64,000 nucleotides of DNA from Candidatus Zixiibacteriota bacterium. GTDB taxonomy: Bacteria; Zixibacteria; MSB-5A5; UBA10806. Positions 27,449 through 37,420 of this stretch are shown here, piece by piece. The DNA lies in the NCBI GenBank assembly GCA_024641335.1, contig JAHEDG010000004.1:39253-103252 (forward strand). The letters are read 5' to 3'. The stretch's first letter is position 1. Each line of letters begins with the position of its first letter. The notes under the pieces are model-generated. The model searched no databases. It was not told the DNA's origin and worked only from the letters and a program-made list of their open reading frames with translations. A program made the position numbers and the translations under genes.

Positions 27449-27661
27449 ATGGAATCGCACAGCCTTTTGATGGTTTGCGCCTCGGCTTTCGCCGCGGTTT
27501 TTTTATTGCTCGGACTTCTGGCGATGGTTATGAGGCTCATCATTGTTGTTTTTCCTGAAGAAATAAACGGGACAGACACAGCGATATTCGCCGCGGTGGG
27601 TACAGCGGCGGTCAGAGTTTATCCCGGCAGAAAAATATCAAAGATCGAGGAGATAAAATGA
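27449..27661 (+). CDS. oadG: Na+-pumping decarboxylase gamma subunit (OadG family)
   Basis: A 70-residue single-span membrane protein. Residues about 5-33 form one transmembrane helix (LLMVCASAFAAVFLLLGLLAMVM), then a short soluble tail with TAIFAAVGTAAVRVYPG and a charged end (KISKIEEIK), the normal OadG layout. The gamma subunit holds the alpha and beta subunits together in the membrane. The ATG at 27449 has a GGGAG site; the longer start at 27356 is less likely. Its stop overlaps the alpha-subunit ATG by four bases (ATGA), so the two are translationally coupled. Confidence 0.8.
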   Translation: MESHSLLMVCASAFAAVFLLLGLLAMVMRLIIVVFPEEINGTDTAIFAAVGTAAVRVYPGRKISKIEEIK

Positions 27662-29496
27662 TATTCACTAAGAATCCCAAAGAGATAAGGGTGATGTTTA
27701 CTCCCTTCCGTGACGGACTGCAAAGTTCTTTCGGCGGAAAGGTTCGGCTTCAGGATTTTCTTCCGGCGGTCAAAGCCTCTGCCGAGGCCGGTATCCGGCA
27801 TTTCGAGTTCGGAGGCGGAGCGCGTTACCAGGCCCCCTATTTTTACCTGGGAGAAGATCCCTTCGATGACATGAAACGAATCAGGGAGACAGTCGGGCCG
27901 GACGCCGATCTGCAGATTCTCACCAGGTCAGTCTCCGGGGTCACCCTGACAACTCAATCTTTGGAAGGACTGACATTACAGGCCCGGATGATGAAAGAAA
28001 ACGGCACCACCTGGGATCGAAATTTCGATTATATGAACGATGTGGAGAATCTCATCAAGACCGGCAAACCGATCATCGATTCGGGCATGCATCATCAGGT
28101 ATGTATCGCGCTGATGGGGCTGCCGTTTAAATCAGACAAGGTACATACGCCTGAATTTTATATCGATATCGGTAAACGTCTCCTGGACAGCGGCATGAAG
28201 ATAGACAGTATCTGCCTCAAGGACGCCAGCGGGACAACCGACCCGAATACTGTCTATAGGACCGCTCTCGGCCTGAAAAAAATCATGCCTCCGGAGATGA
28301 TTCTGTGGATGCACACTCATGATACCGCCAGCACCGCGGTGGCCTGCTACATGGCCGGAATCGCGGGCGGTGTGGACGGTATCGATTTATCGGTCAGACC
28401 TTTGGCCAGCGGCACGGTCCAGCCCGATGTCAGATCGATGGCCCATGCGCTAAAAGACACCGGGTATTCCCTGGAAATCGATCCGAAGAAGATGCCCGCT
28501 ATCGAAAATCTCCTCACCGATCTGATGAAAGACTACGATTTCAATCCTGCCACTACCACCGCCGACGCCAGGGTGCTGGGGTTTCCGATGCCCGGAGGAG
28601 CGATCGGCCCTAATGTCCACATGATGGTCAAGGCCGGAATAATCGAAAGATACGGCGATGTCCTCTCGGAGTTCCCTATTGTGGTGGAAGCCGGAGGCGC
28701 CTGGACAAGTGTCACCCCGGGAAGCCAGCAGTACTGGCTCCAGGCTTTCAATAACGTTCTGTACGGGCGATGGAAGAGAATTGACGCCGGATACGGCAAG
28801 GCTGTCCTTGGCTATTTCGGCAAGACTCCGCTCCCGCCCGATCCGAACGTGGTCAGGATAGCGTCGGAACAACTTAATCTGCCGGTCTTTGAAGGCGATC
28901 CCCTGGAAGCCGCTCCGAAAAATATCGATACCGCGAGAAAGGCTTTGGCTGAACGGAATTTGCCGGTCAGCGATCACAATATCTTCCTGGTGCTGGCCTC
29001 AATGGTACCTGATAAAAAGATGGAATTGAACGAGGGAATCCGGCTGCTTTCGGGCACGGCCAAAATCGATATCCCGTTGAAAAAAGCGGAGCCCTTTCCG
29101 GCGGTTTCCCCGGCGCCATCGGCCGCTCCCGCGATATCGACCCCGTCCGGACCGGTAACATCAAAATGCGTGGTAGTGGAAAACGGTAAAACGAGAACTT
29201 TCACAGTAACCCTCGAACCGCTCTCCGCGATGGGAACATCATCCGGGGAAACCCGGGAGGTTTCGGTCTCATCCAACGGTACGCCGGTTTATTCGACTTT
29301 CGCAGGATTTGTCGAGGTTGTCGACATCATGGTTAAGGTCGGCGAGACGGTAAGCAAGGGGCATGTCATCGCCGCGGTCGAGGCGATGAAAGCCAAACAC
29401 GAAATCAAGGCTTCCCGCGACGGCGTCATCTCGGCCATCCATGTCAAGATCGGCGACGAGATAGATAACTCCAAACCGATCCTGACCATTTCATAA
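27658..29496 (+). CDS. oadA: Biotin-dependent carboxyltransferase/decarboxylase alpha subunit (OadA-like, divergent)
   Basis: A 612-residue protein with a DRE-TIM carboxyltransferase domain and a C-terminal biotinyl domain. The metal-site aspartate is in FTPFRDGLQSSF, the carboxylated lysine in ICLKDASGTTDP and the HxH pair in WMHTHDTAS. A proline/alanine linker (PFPAVSPAPSAAPAISTPS) leads to the biotin domain, with Lys578 in VEAMKAKHEI. The enzyme moves CO2 from a carboxylated substrate to biotin; the beta subunit then releases CO2 and pumps Na+. The first-strand motif and the region after it differ from classical OadA (FTPFRDG instead of VVLRDAH; LTRS instead of LLRG), so a substrate other than oxaloacetate is possible. 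Middle gene of an oadG-oadA-oadB operon. Confidence 0.85.
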   Translation: MIFTKNPKEIRVMFTPFRDGLQSSFGGKVRLQDFLPAVKASAEAGIRHFEFGGGARYQAPYFYLGEDPFDDMKRIRETVGPDADLQILTRSVSGVTLTTQSLEGLTLQARMMKENGTTWDRNFDYMNDVENLIKTGKPIIDSGMHHQVCIALMGLPFKSDKVHTPEFYIDIGKRLLDSGMKIDSICLKDASGTTDPNTVYRTALGLKKIMPPEMILWMHTHDTASTAVACYMAGIAGGVDGIDLSVRPLASGTVQPDVRSMAHALKDTGYSLEIDPKKMPAIENLLTDLMKDYDFNPATTTADARVLGFPMPGGAIGPNVHMMVKAGIIERYGDVLSEFPIVVEAGGAWTSVTPGSQQYWLQAFNNVLYGRWKRIDAGYGKAVLGYFGKTPLPPDPNVVRIASEQLNLPVFEGDPLEAAPKNIDTARKALAERNLPVSDHNIFLVLASMVPDKKMELNEGIRLLSGTAKIDIPLKKAEPFPAVSPAPSAAPAISTPSGPVTSKCVVVENGKTRTFTVTLEPLSAMGTSSGETREVSVSSNGTPVYSTFAGFVEVVDIMVKVGETVSKGHVIAAVEAMKAKHEIKASRDGVISAIHVKIGDEIDNSKPILTIS

Positions 29497-29508
29497 GAGG
29501 CCTTGAGA

Positions 29509-30630
29509 ATGACGACTTTTTTAGAACTGCTGAACCAATCCGGCTTCGCCAATCTCGTCTGGGGAAACTGGCTGATGTTCGTCGTAGCCGGGACATTGAT
29601 TTACCTGGCCATAGTCAAATACTACGAACCTCTTTTGCTTATACCGATAGGTTTCGGCGCCATAATGGCCAATCTGCCGTTGGCCGATATGGGATCTTAC
29701 GGCAACGGGATAATGGCCCTGATTTATAACAGCGGTATCAAAACCGAGCTTTTGCCTCCGGTGATCTTCCTCGGCGTGGGAGTGCTCACTGATTTCCGTC
29801 CTCTCCTCGGACGGCCTATAACTTTCCTGCTGGGGGCGGCTGCCCAACTCGGTATTTTCGTAGCCGCTATAGGAGCCGCTTATATCCTGGGATTTACATT
29901 CAAGGAGGCCGCCAGTATCGGCATTATCGGCGGGGCTGACGGCCCCACATCGATCTTCCTGGCCAGCCAGCTGGCTCCCCATCTGCTTGGACCGATAGCG
30001 GTGGCCGCTTATAGTTATATGTCTTTGGTTCCGATTATTCAGCCTCCCATCATGCGGATGCTGACCAGCAAAAAAGAGCGGGCCATAGATATGCCCCAGG
30101 CCAGACCGGTTTCCAAAACAGCCGCCATCCTGTTTCCCATAGTCACCGGGATTATCGCTTCTCTGGCAATACCGTCGAGCGCGCCACTTATTGGCATGCT
30201 GATGTTTGGCAACCTGCTTCGGGAATGCGGGGTCACCGAAAGATTACGCAAAACAGCCGGAGGATCGCTCATAGATATCGTCACAATATTTCTGGGACTG
30301 GCTGTGGGAGCCACCATGGCCGCCGATCATTTCCTGACTATGGATACGCTCAAAGTTCTCGTCCTCGGAGCTGTGGCGTTCTCCTTCAGCACAGCCGGCG
30401 GAGTAATTTTCGCGAAATTTCTGAATCTCTTTTTGAAGAAAAAGATCAATCCCTGTATCGGCGCGGCCGGAGTTTCCGCTGTACCTATGGCCGCCAGAGT
30501 AGTGCAGAAATTCGTCTCCGACGAAACCGACGGCGATGTCAATCCGCTCATGCCCGCTATGGGCCCCAACGTGGCGGGGGTTATCGGCTCGGCGGTGGCC
30601 GCGGGAGTATTTTTGACTCTGCTGAGGTAG
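29509..30630 (+). CDS. oadB: Na+-translocating decarboxylase beta subunit
   Basis: A 373-residue polytopic membrane protein of the OadB/MmdB/GcdB family with about nine to eleven hydrophobic segments. Signature parts are FGAIMANLPL, PPVIFLGVGVLTDFRPLL, the ion-site aspartate in GIIGGADGPTSIFLAS (Asp144), the helix AYSYMSLVPIIQPPI and the closing GAAGVSAVPMAARVVQ and NVAGVIGSAVAAG. It decarboxylates carboxybiotin and exports Na+, saving energy as a sodium gradient. The ATG at 29509 is preferred to a TTG at 29503. It is separated from the alpha subunit by 12 bp. The family does not reveal whether the operon serves oxaloacetate, methylmalonyl-CoA or another acid. Confidence 0.92.
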   Translation: MTTFLELLNQSGFANLVWGNWLMFVVAGTLIYLAIVKYYEPLLLIPIGFGAIMANLPLADMGSYGNGIMALIYNSGIKTELLPPVIFLGVGVLTDFRPLLGRPITFLLGAAAQLGIFVAAIGAAYILGFTFKEAASIGIIGGADGPTSIFLASQLAPHLLGPIAVAAYSYMSLVPIIQPPIMRMLTSKKERAIDMPQARPVSKTAAILFPIVTGIIASLAIPSSAPLIGMLMFGNLLRECGVTERLRKTAGGSLIDIVTIFLGLAVGATMAADHFLTMDTLKVLVLGAVAFSFSTAGGVIFAKFLNLFLKKKINPCIGAAGVSAVPMAARVVQKFVSDETDGDVNPLMPAMGPNVAGVIGSAVAAGVFLTLLR

Positions 30631-30784
30631 GGCATTTACAGAAGATTTTCTATAGGTCAATCAAGTCTGGGCAGTTCGCTGTTGGTATCGGGAAAGGATC
30701 CCCGGCAGCGCCGAAAAGAAATTTATATAGGGAAATCACGGCTGGAAAAACAGGATAAGCCTGGCCGGAATCTGATCCTCTTTT

Positions 30785-31669
30785 CTATTTATCCCTCGCG
30801 AACCAGACCCCGAGCAGCACCAATCCCCCTCCGAAAGCGGTATATATTCCGAACGATTCTCCGAGGTAGGGTACCGCCAGAGCGGTCGTAGCCAACGGTT
30901 CGAGATATAAGTAAATACCCGCCCTGGCCGCGCCAATCCGGGAAACACCCTTCTGCCAAAACCAGTGTCCCAGAGCCATACCGAATACACCGAGAAACAA
31001 AAGCGCCAGTATTACATCCCTAGGCAATCGGGTGAATTCCCCCCAATCCGAACTGAACACCATAATGCCCAAAACAAGGGCCGCTGACGGTATTATCATT
31101 GCGGTTATCACTGAGAGAGGATTTTGTTTTCTGGAAATATCCCTGATGACAATCGTATATAGGGCCCAGGTATGGGCCGAGGCCAAAACCAGCCAATCCC
31201 CTGTCGACGATAGCCATTTGAATTCTGTTATATGCCCCTTGGAAATAAGCAGGATTATCCCGATGGTCGCCGTGATGATACCGATTATCGCCCGGCGGTC
31301 GATTTTTTCCTTAAGTATCAGGAAAGCCATTACAGCCATAACAAGCGGGGTAACGGCGATGATCCAGCCGGTATTGGTGGCCGACGTGTATTTTATGCCC
31401 GTGATTTGTACGTAGAAATGAAGCGCGATGACTATCGATCCGGCCATAAGAGATTTCCAGTCTCCCCGAAAATCGAGTCTGGCTTTTTTGGTCAGGATAA
31501 TTCCGAAAAGTACCGGCAGGGCTATCAGAAAGCGAAGCCCCATTAACTCCAACGGGGTCATATAATCGAGGCAGATTTTAGTTGCCACGAATGTCCATCC
31601 CCAGATAACCGCGGTAAAGCCCAGCAAAATCCCGGGGGGTATCTGTTTATACCGAGATAATTTAGGCAA
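30785..31669 (-). CDS. EamA/DMT-superfamily transporter
   Basis: A 294-residue membrane protein with ten hydrophobic segments in two repeated halves, as in the drug/metabolite transporter family. Typical sites are GFTAVIWGWTFVATKI in the first helix, PLELMGLRFLIALPVL, the second EamA half beginning GDWLVLASAHTWALYTI, and a last half with LGVFGMALGHWFWQKGVSRIGAARA followed by LEPLATTALAVPYLGES. Members export amino acids, metabolites or nucleotide sugars; the substrate is unknown here. It begins at a TTG (31669) with a weak ribosome site. Convergent with the Na+ decarboxylase operon with no clear terminator between them. Confidence 0.88.
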   Translation of the reverse strand: MPKLSRYKQIPPGILLGFTAVIWGWTFVATKICLDYMTPLELMGLRFLIALPVLFGIILTKKARLDFRGDWKSLMAGSIVIALHFYVQITGIKYTSATNTGWIIAVTPLVMAVMAFLILKEKIDRRAIIGIITATIGIILLISKGHITEFKWLSSTGDWLVLASAHTWALYTIVIRDISRKQNPLSVITAMIIPSAALVLGIMVFSSDWGEFTRLPRDVILALLFLGVFGMALGHWFWQKGVSRIGAARAGIYLYLEPLATTALAVPYLGESFGIYTAFGGGLVLLGVWFARDK

Positions 31670-32091
31670 ATTCGAAGCCTTTGTTCTGAGCTGACCGCCT
31701 AAGTAAAAACAAATTCATATCGCCGTCTTATAGCCTTCTGGAAACAGGATGTCAAGATCCAAGACTTTATTCCCAAGCCTGAAAATCGATAACGGGACTA
31801 TCCCATCAATTTCAGCGGGATAATCGGGACTGCCAACTCTATTAATCACCCCGGAATAAAAGTTATTGATAGATATAATATTACGGCAACACCGCTATTC
31901 CAACGGCTTTCGACTCGGCAAAATAAATCCTCAAAACGAACCTGAAACATTTCCGTTTGTTCTTACGCAACTGTCTTTGTATTAAAAAGATACAAAAGGC
32001 CAAAACCGATAAAATTCGGGTTTAACCTTCCGATAAGAAACCATAATAATAGACTAAAAGATAATTCTCCGGCTATGACCATGGAAGACCA
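31670..32091. other. Divergent intergenic region before the hybrid kinase
   Basis: 422 bases, AT-rich around 31860-31890 (TTATTGATAGATATAATATTAC, AT-rich with -10-like TATAAT) and with a small inverted repeat TTTGTAT/ATACAAA at 31976-31996. No gene or known RNA motif was recognised. Confidence 0.45.
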
Positions 32092-35000
32092 ATGAAGATA
32101 ATTGGAAAAGGTCTGCAAGGACCGCCGATCGATGATTCGTTTATCCGGGACCTGGTAAAACTCGGACGCCTGTCGCCGTTAATACATTTGGGATTAATGG
32201 GTATAGTATTTTTTTTATTGAATCCGCTATTGCCATTTAAGAACCTGTTTATCTGGCTTGGCTGTATCGGCTCGATTAGTATTATGAGAGTATTTTTCCA
32301 AATTCCTGCGTTTATCAAACGTTTCGCCCCGAGAACTTATTTCTCGATTTTTCTGGTATTGACATTATTGCAGGCGGTAAGCTGGAGTATAGGGATAATA
32401 ATCCTGCCGGATACTATCCCGGAAATTTATCATGTATTTTTGTTTTTCCTGGCTGGAGGGATGGCGGCCGGCGCGGTAGCCAGTTTGAATATATCGATTG
32501 TTCTCTATTTATCTTATTCTGTATCTATAATGGCCCCTATCATAGTTCATCAGTCTTTACAGGGAGATCAATATTCTCTGGCGGTGGCTACGGCAACCGC
32601 CATCTTTCTTTTGGCTATGATTTTAGCGGCTGTTAATTCCAACAGTAATTATAAGAGACTGTATAAAACAAAAGCGGCCGTAAACAAACAATCCGCGTTT
32701 ATTCGGAGTATCTACAGCGCCGCCCGGGATATATCTTTTATCACCTGCGGGCTGAAGGACCATAAGTATTTGATCGAATCTTTCAGTCCGGGGGCCGAAA
32801 ACATATTCGGGATCAGAAGCGGGGATATTGTAGGCAGGCCTTTGAGCGATATGCTATCAAAGGAATCATATGCGAAATGGGAATCTCGGCTATCAGAAGT
32901 AAAAGATAAAACAATCGCTGTCAAAGGCGAAATGAATCTGCCGTCATATAGCGGCGACGAGATTCATATAGTCTATTCGATTTATCCATTGCTGGAGGAA
33001 GATCATAAAATCTATGAGATTCTGATTATCTGCCAGGATGTTACCGAACAGAAAAAGGCCGAGGAGAAGATTAATGTTCTGGCCAAATTCTACGCCCAAA
33101 ATCCGGATCCTGTTCTCCGTATCTCTTATAATGGTGAAGTAGTATCAGCCAATGAAGCCGGCAAGTTCCTCGTCGAATTATGGAACAGTCAGGACGGAGA
33201 CAGCCTGAAGGCTCCCGATCATATCGCGGCTATTGTAGATTTCGTTCTTAAAACCGGCGCCCGCAAGGATCTCGAAATCGATCTGGGAAACCAGGTATTC
33301 TCCATGGTCTTTTCTCCCGCGGTCAGCGACGATTATGTCAATGTCTATGGCCATGATGTAACCGAGCGGATCAGGGTTCAGGAAGAACTTCGGGAATCTG
33401 AGAAAAAATTCAGGCATATAATCGAATCATCCCCTATGGGGATGTATATATTCACTCTGGAATCAGGTGATCGAATGATTTTAACCGATGTTAATCCGGC
33501 GGCGGATAGTATTCTCGGATTCAGTCATCAGCCGTTGATCGGCAAGACGATGGAAGAGGCGTTTCCAGGGCTGACTGAGACCGATGTTCCGACACACTGC
33601 CGTCGGGCCGCCCGGACCGGTATAAGCTGGCAAACCGATCAGATGACTTATAGAGATGAGAGAATAGACAGCACTTTCGAAATATATGTTTTCCAGACCG
33701 AGCCCGGCAAGATAGCGGTAAAGTTTCTGGATATTTCCGATAGAAAACAGGCTGAACAGGCGCTTCGAAATTCCAGGCAAATGCTCCAATCGGTGCTCGA
33801 TACTATTCCGGTTAGAGTTTTCTGGAAAGATCTCGATCTTAACTATCTGGGATGCAACCAGTTATTCGCCGGCGACGCCGGATTGAATTCTCCGGAGGAG
33901 ATTATCGGAAAAAACGACTACCAGCTTGCCTGGAGAGCACAGGCAGAATTGTACCGGCAGAACGACTTCGAGGTCATTCAAACCGAAATGCCGAAGCTTG
34001 ACTATGAAGAACCTCAAACCGGTCCCGATGGCCTTGAGCTATGGCTGCGTACCAGCAAGATCCTCCTTCGCGATCCCGACGGCCGGAAAATAGGCATACT
34101 TGGCACCTATGATGATATCACCAGTAAAAAAATAGCTGATCAGCTTGTTCGCCAATCGGAGGAAAAATACAGAACCCTGGTCGAAAGCATGAACGACGGA
34201 TTGGCCATAGCGGATCTGAACGAGAATATCATATTTGTCAACAAGGCCGCCTGCGAGATATTCGGATACTCGCGGGAAGAGCTGATCGGTATGAATTTCA
34301 GCCAGATAGTACTGAAAGAAGACTTAAGCATAATCTATGAAGGAACCAACAAGCGGCTCGGCAAACAGAGCAGCCGTTATGAAATAAGGATCTGCAGGAG
34401 CGACGGTGAAACCCGGAGCATTATAGTTTCCGCCGCCCCTCTTACCGACAACGATGGAATTGTACAGGGGTCATTCGGGATATTCGCGGATATATCCGAT
34501 CTCAAAAAAGCCGAAAAGGAAAAATCGGAATTAAGAGATCAGCTGGCCCGCGCCCAGAGAATGGAATCTCTCGGAGTGCTGGCCGGAGGCGTGGCTCACG
34601 ATTTGAATAACATCCTCGGGCCTTTGGTTGCATATCCGGAACTAATCAACTTGAAATTGCCTCCCGACAGCCCGATTAAAACCGATATCGCCAGAATCGA
34701 GAAATCGGCCAAACGGGCCGCTGACGTGGTTCAGGACCTCCTGACAATGGCCCGGCGGGGACGGTATGATCTGAAGGCACTCGACTTGAACGAGCTGATT
34801 GTCTCCTACCTGCAGTCGGCGGATTTCATCGACTTAAAATCGAAAAGCGGTCAGATCGATATCGAAACGGATCTTTCCGATTCTCTTCCGCGAGCATACG
34901 GCTCCGCCCCTCATCTTTCCAAAATAATAATGAACCTGGTGATTAACGCCATGGAAGCTATGCCTTCCGGGGGAAATCTGTATATCAGCACCATAAAGAG

Positions 35001-35700
35001 ATTCATTAACAAGCTATCAGGCGGATTCGATCAAATCGAAACCGGCGAATATATCATCATGAGTGTTCGCGATACCGGCTACGGGATAGAACAGGCCGAC
35101 CTGAAACACTTGTTCGAACCGTTCTACACAAAAAAGAAACTGGGCAGAAGCGGAAGCGGGCTCGGTCTGGCAATAGTATACGGAGTGATCAAAGATCATA
35201 ACGGGTATATCGACGTAAGAAGCCGGGTAAACAGCGGAAGCGAGTTTACTGTCTATCTCCCTGTGGTCAAATTAGATTCTCCCAAAGGAGAAAATGTCAT
35301 TATAGATATACGCGGAAGCGAGACTATTATGGTTGTCGATGACATAGAGGAACAAAGAGAGCTGGCCCGAGCTATACTTTCGAGCCTCGGATACAGGGTG
35401 GAGACCGCGGCCTGCGGCCGGGAAGCTGTCAAACGTTTGAAAGCGAAACCTGCCGACGTAGTTGTTTTAGATATGATTATGGAAGACGATTTTGACGGTT
35501 TGGATACATACAGGGAAATAATTAAATTCAATCCGGGACAAAAGGCTATCATCGCCAGCGGTTTCTCCGAAACCGACCGAGTCAGGGAAGCCGAGAAGCT
35601 TGGCGTGGGAAAATACGTCCGGAAACCGTATAATATGCAAATCCTGGGCCGGGCTATCAGAGAGGTAATTCAAGGCGCCATGCCGGTGAACATTCTATAA
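32092..35700 (+). CDS. Membrane-bound multi-PAS hybrid sensor histidine kinase with receiver
   Basis: A 1,202-residue hybrid kinase. About six hydrophobic segments (residues 30-190) form an MASE-like sensor region. Five PAS-type domains follow at about 200-325, 330-430, 435-555, 560-685 and 688-805 (endings DVTEQKKAEE, DVTERIRVQE, DISDRKQAEQ, DDITSKKIAD, DISDLKKAEK). The dimerisation/phosphoacceptor part has His836 in GGVAHDLNNILG; the ATPase has NLVINAMEAMPSGG, DTGYGIEQADL and GSGLGLAIVYG; the receiver has Asp1127 in VVVLDMIMEDDFDG. Stimulus unknown. It lies directly upstream of a second kinase and an NtrC-type regulator and may feed the same circuit. The RBS GGAAGACCA precedes the ATG. Confidence 0.93.
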   Translation: MKIIGKGLQGPPIDDSFIRDLVKLGRLSPLIHLGLMGIVFFLLNPLLPFKNLFIWLGCIGSISIMRVFFQIPAFIKRFAPRTYFSIFLVLTLLQAVSWSIGIIILPDTIPEIYHVFLFFLAGGMAAGAVASLNISIVLYLSYSVSIMAPIIVHQSLQGDQYSLAVATATAIFLLAMILAAVNSNSNYKRLYKTKAAVNKQSAFIRSIYSAARDISFITCGLKDHKYLIESFSPGAENIFGIRSGDIVGRPLSDMLSKESYAKWESRLSEVKDKTIAVKGEMNLPSYSGDEIHIVYSIYPLLEEDHKIYEILIICQDVTEQKKAEEKINVLAKFYAQNPDPVLRISYNGEVVSANEAGKFLVELWNSQDGDSLKAPDHIAAIVDFVLKTGARKDLEIDLGNQVFSMVFSPAVSDDYVNVYGHDVTERIRVQEELRESEKKFRHIIESSPMGMYIFTLESGDRMILTDVNPAADSILGFSHQPLIGKTMEEAFPGLTETDVPTHCRRAARTGISWQTDQMTYRDERIDSTFEIYVFQTEPGKIAVKFLDISDRKQAEQALRNSRQMLQSVLDTIPVRVFWKDLDLNYLGCNQLFAGDAGLNSPEEIIGKNDYQLAWRAQAELYRQNDFEVIQTEMPKLDYEEPQTGPDGLELWLRTSKILLRDPDGRKIGILGTYDDITSKKIADQLVRQSEEKYRTLVESMNDGLAIADLNENIIFVNKAACEIFGYSREELIGMNFSQIVLKEDLSIIYEGTNKRLGKQSSRYEIRICRSDGETRSIIVSAAPLTDNDGIVQGSFGIFADISDLKKAEKEKSELRDQLARAQRMESLGVLAGGVAHDLNNILGPLVAYPELINLKLPPDSPIKTDIARIEKSAKRAADVVQDLLTMARRGRYDLKALDLNELIVSYLQSADFIDLKSKSGQIDIETDLSDSLPRAYGSAPHLSKIIMNLVINAMEAMPSGGNLYISTIKRFINKLSGGFDQIETGEYIIMSVRDTGYGIEQADLKHLFEPFYTKKKLGRSGSGLGLAIVYGVIKDHNGYIDVRSRVNSGSEFTVYLPVVKLDSPKGENVIIDIRGSETIMVVDDIEEQRELARAILSSLGYRVETAACGREAVKRLKAKPADVVVLDMIMEDDFDGLDTYREIIKFNPGQKAIIASGFSETDRVREAEKLGVGKYVRKPYNMQILGRAIREVIQGAMPVNIL

Positions 35701-35801
35701 ACAAACAAAAAATCCGTATTCTCCGAATATAAACTATTACTTTTCAGGAGTATATCTCCAATAAATTAGGGCTGATAGCGCCCATATTTGATTTTATAGG
35801 G

Positions 35802-35829
35802 TTGACGGAACAGTATTTTTGTATATTGT
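35802..35829 (+). promoter_or_regulatory. Possible sigma70-type promoter before the second kinase
   Basis: TTGACG (35802-35807), 16-base spacer, TATTGT (35824-35829), about 95 bases before the kinase start. Box quality is moderate, and vegetative promoters of FCB bacteria can differ from this consensus. Confidence 0.3.
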
Positions 35830-35924
35830 TTACGTCCTGTAGGGCCTCCGGCGCCGATGATCCGGATATTCAATTGAATGTATTTCTTAAAATATGGTGA
35901 TTTGAAATCACAGGAATAAACCTA

Positions 35925-37403
35925 ATGAGAATTCGCTCCAGACTCCTTTTAATCTACGGTATCATGATCGCCTCTCTTCTGTTTGTAGGAGTTTATAGTA
36001 TTCGGGCTGTTCTTGAATGGAGCGGGGCAGCGAAGGACCTCTCTGTTATTCACGATCAAAGCCTGAGATCCGGATATCTTCAGGTCAATATGTACCGTCA
36101 GATCAACTATGCTTTGGATTATCTGCACGGGGACAACAGAGCGGACGCCGAATTCTGGAAAATGCAGAAGAGGGCTGAAACTTTATTGGAGGAGCTAAAA
36201 TCCAGCGCTCAGGATACGGTCGAACAGGATCATATCGTGGGACTGGAGGAAACCCAGTACGAGCTTGTCTGGGTAACCGAGAGGATTTTCGAAGCCAGCA
36301 CGAATAGGACTGATAATAATAATATGTCCGAGAACAGAGATCGATTGCGGGAAATCGGCGACGAGACCGCCGATGATGTCGCCGCTCTGAATTATTTCTA
36401 CAAATCCGAGGAGGACAAGAAACTTTCCCAGGCCACGAAAGCGGGCGGGTTCGCCACACTTGTAATCGGCATCTCGGCGCTGGTGGCTGTTCTTCAGTTT
36501 ATTATTCTGGTCGTATTTCTCCAAAAATGGCTGGTTCGTCCCATTGTTGTTTTCAACGAAGCGGCCGGAACTATCAGCGGCGGGAATCTCGATACCCGGA
36601 TTGATATGGCTGGCGATAACGAATGGGCCGATCTGGCCGGCGCGATCAATCGCATGGCGTTGTCCTTAAAAATATTCCAGGAAAAATTAGCCGCCAGCGA
36701 ACGGTTGGCCGCGGTCGGAGAAATCGCCGCTTACGCCGCCCACAATATTCGTAATCCCCTGGCCGGTATCAGGGCCGCCGCTCAGGTCATGCAAAGCGAT
36801 AAATCGATGTCGTCCGACGAACTCTCAGAATCCCTCACTGATATTATAGGTACAATAGACCGTCTGGACGCCTGGCTTAAGAAGCTGCTCGAATTCGCCA
36901 GGCCGCTGGAAATCGAACCGGCCGAAATCAGGATTAATCAGCTGGTATCAGAGGCGGTGACGCTGGCCGGCAAATCATTCGGAAACAAACCGGTGGAATT
37001 ATCGTTAGGCCTGGGAGAAAACCTCCCGCTCTTTACAGGAGATCCTGTTCTTATCGAGCAGGCTCTCGTGGCTATAACCGCCAACGCTTTCGAAGCGATA
37101 GAATTCGAAGGTTCCATTACCGTGAAAACAGAATTCTCTGGCGATAGCAAAAGACAAGGTTCGATTCAAATAATAATTGCCGATGACGGCGCCGGTGTCT
37201 CCGAGAACCTGAAACCCAAGCTGTTCCGGGCTTTCATGACCAGTAAAAAAGGAGGAACCGGATTGGGGCTTGCCCAGGCAAAAAAAATCGTCGATTTGCA
37301 CGGCGGCAGAATCGATCTCGAAAGCTATCAAGACAAAGGAACCACTGTTACTATTAATCTCCCGGTTCGGCCGACAATCCGAACAGGATTAGAGACCGGC
37401 TAA
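35925..37403 (+). CDS. HAMP-containing sensor histidine kinase (NtrB/AtoS-like)
   Basis: A 492-residue membrane kinase. Two transmembrane helices (about 8-28 and 172-198) flank a helical periplasmic sensor domain (RQINYALDYLHGDNRAD, LEELKSSAQDTVEQD). A HAMP domain follows (RPIVVFNEAAGTISGGNLDTRI), then HisKA with His273 in AAYAAHNIRNPLAGIRAAAQ and an HATPase with NAFEAIEFEG, IADDGAGVSE and GGTGLGLAQAKKIVD. It is 17 bases upstream of the NtrC-type regulator gene and almost surely its partner. The AHNIRNP version of the H-box is typical of kinases paired with sigma54 activators. Confidence 0.92.
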   Translation: MRIRSRLLLIYGIMIASLLFVGVYSIRAVLEWSGAAKDLSVIHDQSLRSGYLQVNMYRQINYALDYLHGDNRADAEFWKMQKRAETLLEELKSSAQDTVEQDHIVGLEETQYELVWVTERIFEASTNRTDNNNMSENRDRLREIGDETADDVAALNYFYKSEEDKKLSQATKAGGFATLVIGISALVAVLQFIILVVFLQKWLVRPIVVFNEAAGTISGGNLDTRIDMAGDNEWADLAGAINRMALSLKIFQEKLAASERLAAVGEIAAYAAHNIRNPLAGIRAAAQVMQSDKSMSSDELSESLTDIIGTIDRLDAWLKKLLEFARPLEIEPAEIRINQLVSEAVTLAGKSFGNKPVELSLGLGENLPLFTGDPVLIEQALVAITANAFEAIEFEGSITVKTEFSGDSKRQGSIQIIIADDGAGVSENLKPKLFRAFMTSKKGGTGLGLAQAKKIVDLHGGRIDLESYQDKGTTVTINLPVRPTIRTGLETG

Positions 37404-37420
37404 ACGACAGGAATAAAAAG

